NCBI GenBank assembly: GCA_045653035.1
Contig: JAZOLO010000007.1
Coordinates: forward strand, 3,927 to 67,926
From: RGIG6353 sp045653035
GTDB taxonomy: Bacteria; Bacillota; Clostridia; Oscillospirales; SIG627
Reading direction: 5' to 3'
Length of the DNA: 64,000 bases
A model generated the notes under the pieces. It saw only the letters and a list, made by a program, of their open reading frames with translations, had not been told where the DNA came from and searched no databases. A program made the position numbers and the translations under genes. Every line of letters starts with the position of its first letter. The first letter of the stretch is position 1. Of the stretch, positions 59,018 through 64,000 are shown one piece after another.

Positions 59018-60495
59018 AAGGAAAGAACCTCGTCTGCCATTGAAGTTTTTTCAATGGATTTTGTAAATCTTATCCGCTTCTCGTGTAATTTTACAAGGGG
59101 AAGCGGAATTTCTTTTCCAGAAAACTCAAGGAGCTTTTCGGGAGCTTCTATTCCTTCTACACCCTTTTCACCGCCGATTGCTTCAAGAACAGAGGTCGCA
59201 AATTTGTAAGGACTTGCAGTTGAAACCACAAGAGTCTTTTCTGCTGCCTTTGTTTTAGCATTGTATTCATCAGCACACTTCATTGCAACGGCAGTATGGG
59301 TATCAAGAAGATAATTAAATTCTTTGAATACGCGGCTTATTGTTTTAGCCGTTTCATCTTCTGTAGTATAGCCTGCGGCAAAGCCCTTCTGGAGTGCTTC
59401 TCTTTCATTTTCTGTGAGAACGTACTTTCCGTCCTTCTTAAGGCTTTCCATATACGCCTTAACGGTGTTGGTACTAGCTAGAAGTGAGAGCATTCTCTCA
59501 ACGTTTGATGATACGAGAATATCCATTGAAGGACTCATTGTAAGATAGAAGTCTCGGTTCTTGTCGTATACGCCATTTTCAATAAAGTCGGTGAGTACCG
59601 AGTTCTTGTTGGAGGCACAGATGAATTTCTCAACGGGAAGTCCCATAACACGTGCAAGGTGACCCGCAAAAATGTTACCGAAGTTACCTGTGGGAACAAC
59701 AACGTTTATCTTGTCGCCAAGCTTAATTTCACCGCTCTTTACCATATCGCAGTAAGCCGAGAAGTAGTATGCAATCTGAGGAACCAGTCTGCCCCAGTTG
59801 ATAGAGTTTGCACTGGAAAGGAAGGTACTCTTCGCAAGAAGCTTTTCTGCAATCTCCTTTGATGCAAATATTTCCTTAACACCTGTCTGTGCATCGTCGA
59901 AGTTTCCGTTTATAGCAACAACCGATACGTTTTCACCCTCCTGAGAAGCCATCTGAAGCTTCTGCATAGCGCTTACACCGTTTTCGGGGTAGAATACCAT
60001 TATCTTGATGCCGTCAACGTCACGGTAGCCTTCAAGTGCCGCCTTACCTGTATCACCCGAGGTTGCAACGAGAATGAACGCTGTCTTTTTCTCGCCTGTC
60101 ATTTTAAGTGCCTCGGAGAGGAGCATGGGCATTATCTGTAAAGCCATGTCCTTGAAGGCTGAAGTCGGGCCGTGCCATAATTCAAGGATACTTACCTTGT
60201 CGTTAAGCTTCACTACGGGTGCCGCACCGCCGGGGAAACGGCTTTCGGAATAAGCTTTTGTGCATATATCGTGAAGTGTATTTTTGTCGTAGTCGGTGAG
60301 GTAAAGGGAAAGCACCTTGAATGCTCGATCACTATAGCTGTCCTCTACCATGCCCGAGATAAAATCAAGGTCAATTTTCGGAATTTCGGTGGGCATGTAA
60401 AGACCGCCGTCTTCTGCAATACCTCTCTTGATAGCCTCGGCAGAGGTTAAAAGGTTTTCAGAGCCTCTTGTGCTTTTGTACATAATTTTTGTCAT
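59014..60495 (-). CDS. thrC: Threonine synthase
   Basis: PLP enzyme of 493 residues converting O-phosphohomoserine to threonine. SAFKDMAL carries the PLP-binding Lys (ELWHGPTSAFKDMALQ). VATSGDTGKAAL, VVPTGNFGN and STASPYKFA are family blocks. The long form (about 490) is typical of Clostridia and Bacteroidetes. Start overlaps the yraN stop (ATGA). Last gene of the operon starting at 63622. Confidence 0.97.
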   Translation of the reverse strand: MTKIMYKSTRGSENLLTSAEAIKRGIAEDGGLYMPTEIPKIDLDFISGMVEDSYSDRAFKVLSLYLTDYDKNTLHDICTKAYSESRFPGGAAPVVKLNDKVSILELWHGPTSAFKDMALQIMPMLLSEALKMTGEKKTAFILVATSGDTGKAALEGYRDVDGIKIMVFYPENGVSAMQKLQMASQEGENVSVVAINGNFDDAQTGVKEIFASKEIAEKLLAKSTFLSSANSINWGRLVPQIAYYFSAYCDMVKSGEIKLGDKINVVVPTGNFGNIFAGHLARVMGLPVEKFICASNKNSVLTDFIENGVYDKNRDFYLTMSPSMDILVSSNVERMLSLLASTNTVKAYMESLKKDGKYVLTENEREALQKGFAAGYTTEDETAKTISRVFKEFNYLLDTHTAVAMKCADEYNAKTKAAEKTLVVSTASPYKFATSVLEAIGGEKGVEGIEAPEKLLEFSGKEIPLPLVKLHEKRIRFTKSIEKTSMADEVLSF

Positions 60496-60884
60496 CTGTA
60501 TGTCCTCTCTTTTTTGTAAAATGCATTTTCTATGTGATTTATTTCTGGTGTATCACGGTTGAGATACACCTCAACAACGTCGAAGCGGTATCCGTCGTAG
60601 GCACAGCGGTGCTTCATTATATAGTCTCTTGCACACTCTATTATACGCTCTTTTTTGTTTTTATCAACAGCCTCTGAGGGACGTTTGAAGTCCTCTGACC
60701 TGTCGCTGGAGGTGGTCTTTACCTCAACGAACACGATAGAGTCGCCGTCCTCCGCAACAATATCTATTTCGTTTCTTTTGCTTTTGAAGTTACGCTCTAA
60801 AATCTTGTAGCCCTTTTCTTCAAGGTAGTCTGCAACAATGCTCTCACCTCGGTTTCCTACGGCTTTTTTGAGGGTTATTTTCAC
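60492..60884 (-). CDS. yraN: UPF0102 family protein YraN
   Basis: Protein of 130 residues with the restriction-endonuclease-like fold of UPF0102: GNRGESIVADYLEEKGYKIL, NEIDIVAEDGDSIVFVEVKT (the D-x-E-V-K nuclease motif). Function is unclear in bacteria; often beside rnhB as here. Overlaps both neighbours by 4 bases. Confidence 0.95.
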   Translation of the reverse strand: MKITLKKAVGNRGESIVADYLEEKGYKILERNFKSKRNEIDIVAEDGDSIVFVEVKTTSSDRSEDFKRPSEAVDKNKKERIIECARDYIMKHRCAYDGYRFDVVEVYLNRDTPEINHIENAFYKKERTYR

Positions 60885-61477
60885 TGTGGTAAAATCTTTT
60901 TAAGAAAAGTTTTTCTGTGCTCGGGACAGGGGCCTAATTCTACCACCTTTTTGCGGTGATATTCTGTCGGGTAGCCCTTATGTACTTTGAAGCCGTATTC
61001 GGGATATTTTTCGTCCATTTCAAGGCAAAGCCTGTCACGGGTAACCTTTGCAAGTATTGATGCCGCCGCAATGGAGGGAATGAGAGCGTCTCCCTTTATT
61101 ACGGTTTTTACGGGGATATCAAAGCCTTTTGCTCGGTTTCCGTCTATAAGAAGAAGGTCGGGCTTTATATCAAGCCCCTCTGCCGCCCTTTTCATGGCAA
61201 GCATGGTAGCGCCCAATATGTTGTATTCGTCAATTTCCTCATGTGTTGCAAGGGCTACCGAGTAGGAGAGGGCTTTTTCGCAGATTATATCAAAAAGAGC
61301 CTCACGCTTCTTTTCAGAAAGCTTTTTTGAGTCGTTAAGACCCTCTATTATAAGACCCTCGGGGAGTATTACTGCCGCCGCAACAACGGGTCCTGCAAGA
61401 GGCCCTCGTCCCGCCTCGTCAACACCTGCAAAAACAGAGTACCCTTTTGTCAGTTCTTTTTGTAACTCCAAATCCAT
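60881..61477 (-). CDS. rnhB: Ribonuclease HII
   Basis: RNase H type 2 of 198 residues that removes ribonucleotides from DNA. GVDEAGRGPLAGPVVAAAV with the catalytic Asp-Glu, LLIDGNRAK, and KGDALIPSIAAASILAKVTRD. Starts 13 bases after the rbgA stop. Confidence 0.97.
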   Translation of the reverse strand: MDLELQKELTKGYSVFAGVDEAGRGPLAGPVVAAAVILPEGLIIEGLNDSKKLSEKKREALFDIICEKALSYSVALATHEEIDEYNILGATMLAMKRAAEGLDIKPDLLLIDGNRAKGFDIPVKTVIKGDALIPSIAAASILAKVTRDRLCLEMDEKYPEYGFKVHKGYPTEYHRKKVVELGPCPEHRKTFLKKILPQ

Positions 61478-61489
61478 ATTTTTACACCT

Positions 61490-62344
61490 TTATTCAAGAG
61501 TAATTTTTCCGATAATTCCTCGTCGGAATTCGTCGAGAAGCATGGTGGCGCATCTGTCGAAATTCACCTCTCCGCCACGCTGGAGAATACCTCTCTTTTT
61601 ACCGATAATCTCGAAAATATCGTAGCCGTCAAGGTCTTCAATTTCTTCTCTATCAAGTGCGTATCTTTCGCAGAGAAGCGTAGGATAACGCTTTTTAAGC
61701 TTTAGGCAAAGTGCCATTGCAATCTCGTCCTTTTGCAGTACCGTGTCCTTTATAGCGCCTGTAATTGCAAGGTTTTCACCGATTATTCTATCGTCAAACT
61801 TTGGCCAGAGAACACCCGGCATATCGAGAAGCTCAAGACCGATTGTTGTTTTTACCCATTGTTTTGTCGTGGTAACACCTGGTCTGTTTTCGACGTTTGC
61901 CTTCTTCGCACCGCAAAGCTTGTTTATAAGTGAAGATTTACCAACGTTGGGAATACCGAGTATCATCGCCTTGACGGTTCTGCCCTGCATTCCTTTTTCT
62001 TCGTAGCGTTTTATTTTTTCGGCAAGTACTCTCTTTATTTCTCCTTCAAGCTCGTCAAGTCCCTTGCCTGTAAGACAGTCGGTTATAATGAGCTTTTTGC
62101 CATTTTCCTCGTATCTTTTTTTAAGATTTGCCGATGAATTGGGGTCGGCAAGTCCTGCCTTGTTTAAAAGGGTTATGATAGGCTTTGGAAAAACAAGTGC
62201 TTCAAGGTCGGGATTTTTACTGCTCTTTGGAATTCTCGCATCAAGCAGCTCGATTATCACGTCAACGTCGGGAAGTGACTCCTTTATAAGCCTTTTGGTT
62301 TTCGCCATGTGTCCGGGAAACCATTGTATAATATCTGTGGGCAT
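61490..62344 (-). CDS. rbgA: Ribosome biogenesis GTPase RbgA (YlqF)
   Basis: Circularly permuted GTPase of 284 residues for late 50S assembly. Begins IQWFPGHMAKTKRLIKE; G4 TLLNKAGLAD comes before G1 ILGIPNVGKSSLINKLCG; G3 DMPGVLWPK. ATG overlaps the lepB stop by one base (TAATG). Confidence 0.96.
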   Translation of the reverse strand: MPTDIIQWFPGHMAKTKRLIKESLPDVDVIIELLDARIPKSSKNPDLEALVFPKPIITLLNKAGLADPNSSANLKKRYEENGKKLIITDCLTGKGLDELEGEIKRVLAEKIKRYEEKGMQGRTVKAMILGIPNVGKSSLINKLCGAKKANVENRPGVTTTKQWVKTTIGLELLDMPGVLWPKFDDRIIGENLAITGAIKDTVLQKDEIAMALCLKLKKRYPTLLCERYALDREEIEDLDGYDIFEIIGKKRGILQRGGEVNFDRCATMLLDEFRRGIIGKITLE

Positions 62345-62895
62345 TACTTTATCACTCCTGTACGGGGGGCAATTCTGAAAAATACCTTGCCCAGAATATA
62401 TCTCGTCTCTATTGCCTCTATTTGCCTACTGTCCGACGAGCCGTTGCGGTTGTCACCCATAACGAACACACACCCCTCGGGTACTGTGTAAGGGTACTCT
62501 ATCGTTCCTTTATACATGGGGTAGTTATCTACGTGAAACACGTAAGGCTCGTCTATAGCCTTGCCGTCAACGTATACCTTCCAGCTTATGGGGTCGATAT
62601 TTACAGTCTGACCCTCGGTGGCAATAACTCTCTTTATATAAGGTGCACCCTTTGACTGATAGTGGAGAAGCTCAAGATTGTGAGTTACGTCAACTACTAC
62701 CACGTCACCTCTTTCGGGGGTGTAGGGGAGAGAGGAAATGAGAAGCCTGTCGCCATTATGAAAAGTCTCACGCATACTGTCTCCCGATACTGTTACGAAT
62801 TTAAGTAGGAAAGTGAATACTAAAATAACGGCAAGAAGAGCCACAAGAAAGGTTTCAAGCCACTCGTATATTTCTTTCAGTACGTTTTTTTTCAT
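62344..62895 (-). CDS. lepB: Signal peptidase I
   Basis: Membrane protease of 183 residues that removes signal peptides. One N-terminal transmembrane helix (about 13-33). Catalytic Ser40 in SGDSM; catalytic Lys near residue 88 in YIKRVIA; VFVMGDNRNGSSDSR is box E. ATG at 62895 with GAGGA upstream; an upstream extension in the same frame overlaps the neighbouring gene. It precedes rbgA, as in Firmicutes lepB-rbgA-rnhB. Confidence 0.96.
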   Translation of the reverse strand: MKKNVLKEIYEWLETFLVALLAVILVFTFLLKFVTVSGDSMRETFHNGDRLLISSLPYTPERGDVVVVDVTHNLELLHYQSKGAPYIKRVIATEGQTVNIDPISWKVYVDGKAIDEPYVFHVDNYPMYKGTIEYPYTVPEGCVFVMGDNRNGSSDSRQIEAIETRYILGKVFFRIAPRTGVIK

Positions 62896-62902
62896 GTTTT
62901 CC

Positions 62903-63622
62903 TCATTCAAGTATAATTTCGTCAAGATTTGCAAGGTCGATAATATCGTTGTCGGTACGGGCACGAAGCGTGCGACTCGCCTGACACTTGTCACAGGAAA
63001 GGACTATCTCGTCAAAGCCCACCTCTATCATAACGTCATTCTCCCCGCAGCTGCATCTTATCTTACCTGCGTCGCTCAGCTCTTTTAAGAGATAGAGCAT
63101 ACCGCTTGTAACTACCGCATCGAAATATTCGTATTCGTCAGATTCGCGGTTGTTTGGATTTTCACTGTTAGAATGGCACTCCTCACAGTCACAGTCATCT
63201 CCGTGGTCTTCAAAATTCTTGAAGATATCGAAGTCCTCATCAACGCCGAAGGTGTCGTTGTCGGCAAACTCCATAAGCTTCTGAAGCTCTATTGTGTTGT
63301 CGTCTACTGCCTTGATAACCCTTGCCTTGTCACCGATGAATGCGGTATCAAGACCCGTAGCAGAGCACTGAAGCACGAAAAGCTCACTGTCTCTGAAGGT
63401 AGATGCTGAAATCTGATAAGGGTGAGAGGTAGGACATGCAACACAAGGTACGTTAAGACTAACAGTATCCCTTGACTTTATATAGTTTATTGACATAACC
63501 GACTCACCGCAGCTGCATCTGAGGTGTGTTTCGCCAGACATGAGTGCAAATATATTTATTTCGCCTATCATTGCGACACCGCAATCGGGGCAGCGGTAGG
63601 CGACGGTTACTTTCTCTTTCAT
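62903..63622 (-). CDS. Zinc-finger-like Cys-pair protein, unknown
   Basis: Protein of 239 residues. Several Cys pairs: CPDCG near residue 11, CSCGE near 36, CVAC, CDCEEC, CSCGE near 190 and CDKC near 210. The middle (about 125-160) is a very acidic, His/Cys-rich segment. The halves look alike (each has a C-S-C-G-E pair and a following C-x2-C), which suggests an internal duplication. Family not recognised, but a similar gene is often seen before lepB in Clostridia (impression only). AAGGAGATG precedes ATG. Family G copy C lies just upstream. Confidence 0.75.
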   Translation of the reverse strand: MKEKVTVAYRCPDCGVAMIGEINIFALMSGETHLRCSCGESVMSINYIKSRDTVSLNVPCVACPTSHPYQISASTFRDSELFVLQCSATGLDTAFIGDKARVIKAVDDNTIELQKLMEFADNDTFGVDEDFDIFKNFEDHGDDCDCEECHSNSENPNNRESDEYEYFDAVVTSGMLYLLKELSDAGKIRCSCGENDVMIEVGFDEIVLSCDKCQASRTLRARTDNDIIDLANLDEIILE

Positions 63623-63638
63623 AAATACATCTCCTTAT

Positions 63639-63902
63639 TGAGCTTGATATTTTGGTTAAAAACGGAAATGAAAAGTTTCAGTTTTTAATAGATGTTTTCT
63701 CAAAAATATAGTGCGAACAAAGAGTAGTTAAGATACAAGTTTTTTAAGGTAGAAAATCTTCGATTTTTTTATTATTTGGGATTTCATTTCCTTCGCGTGT
63801 TGCTCGGACTGATGTACAAAGTACAGCGACGCCTTCGCACTCCGCGATATTACCTCAAAATCTCGTCGCTTTTAGTGTCAGCTGAAGCTTGACCTTTTGG
63901 CT
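63639..63902. repeat. Family G element, copy C (before the 239-residue zinc protein)
   Basis: Begins TTGAGCTTGATATTTTGGTT next to the Shine-Dalgarno of the downstream minus-strand gene. Contains TCCTTCGCGTGTTGCTCGG, GACGCCTTCGCACTCCGCG and CTCAAAATCTCGTCGCTTTT in the same order as copy A, and ends with a second boundary box GAAGCTTGACCTTTTGGCT (63884-63902). Confidence 0.8.
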
Positions 63903-64000
63903 TTTTATGATAGAAAACTTTTTATAAAAAGTTTCCTATCATACTCTCTTTCAAAAATTTTTATAATTATTTATTATAGTTTTCGTGGGGGTACAAGGGG
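63903..64000. repeat. Family T composite, copy 8, cut by window edge
   Basis: Hairpin GATAGAAAACTTTTT/AAAAAGTTTCCTATC (about 63910-63940), linker ACTCTCTTTCAAAAATTTTT, then TTTTCGTGGGGGTACAAGGG at the edge. It is the reverse complement of the order at 45009-45125. Confidence 0.65.

Overview
The window looks like the chromosome of an anaerobic, Gram-positive-type Clostridia bacterium (Bacillota, probably an uncultured gut Oscillospirales- or Christensenellales-like lineage). The reasons are the gene set and layout: an L27 precursor with the LQFF/AHKKG N-terminal extension next to its protease Prp, RNase J, Mini-RNase III, YlmH, the darA-holB-ricT cluster, pyruvate phosphate dikinase, oxygen-sensitive radical SAM enzymes, lipoproteins and S-layer-homology (SLH) proteins. 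The placement is inferred from gene content, not from a phylogeny. No rRNA operon, transposase, integrase or CRISPR array was seen.

Layout. 1-5k: aspS and hisS, then mgsA and minD, all minus. 4.9-12.4k: a small membrane protein, mrnC and ppdK, then an AraC regulator divergent from a Gfo/Idh/MocA oxidoreductase, followed by fba and ylmH. 12.4-16.5k: an A+T-rich accessory block with an HTH/zinc-ribbon protein, a zinc-ribbon membrane protein and an SLH protein. 16.6-20.1k (minus): the rplU-prp-rpmA operon with obg downstream, and galE. 20.3-23.4k (plus): three small zinc-ribbon/membrane proteins and putP. 23.4-24.15k: a gene-free stretch with two arrays of short palindromes, tRNA-Glu(CUC) and a second copy of that tRNA's 3' end. 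24.3-32.8k: a lipoprotein, the lepA-hemW pair and two secreted trypsin-like proteases. 32.9-39.7k (minus): ferredoxin, and a long ruvC-ruvA-ruvB-rnj-darA-holB-ricT run. 40-48.3k: a cysteine-rich protein, an OppA-type lipoprotein, yceD-rpmF, a DUF512 radical SAM protein, and der-plsY-ispE. 48.5-54.4k: mixed accessory genes, including rhaB, a sigma-region-4-like protein, an exonuclease/endonuclease/phosphatase-fold enzyme, an orphan glycyl-radical activase overlapping a cysteine-cluster protein, and small zinc-ribbon proteins. 54.5-63.6k (minus): tig-clpP-clpX, a metallophosphoesterase, and a zinc-finger protein-lepB-rbgA-rnhB-yraN-thrC operon.

Most of the window is housekeeping: translation and ribosome assembly (aspS, hisS, lepA, obg, der, rbgA, L21, L27, L32, prp), RNA processing (rnj, mrnC, rnhB), Holliday-junction repair (ruvABC), protein quality control (tig, clpPX) and central carbon metabolism (ppdK, fba, mgsA).

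The unusual content is mostly between the genes. Three families of intergenic repeats recur. Family T is a strong bidirectional hairpin, several copies of which are followed by a promoter-like TTGACC box. Family G is a roughly 250-base element whose fixed end abuts a start or a stop codon. Family H is a 90-120-base element with a stem-loop that appears to covary between copies, found beside aspS, hisS and putP. The two palindrome arrays, each ending in a terminator and a copy of the tRNA-Glu 3' end, are the most striking single structure.
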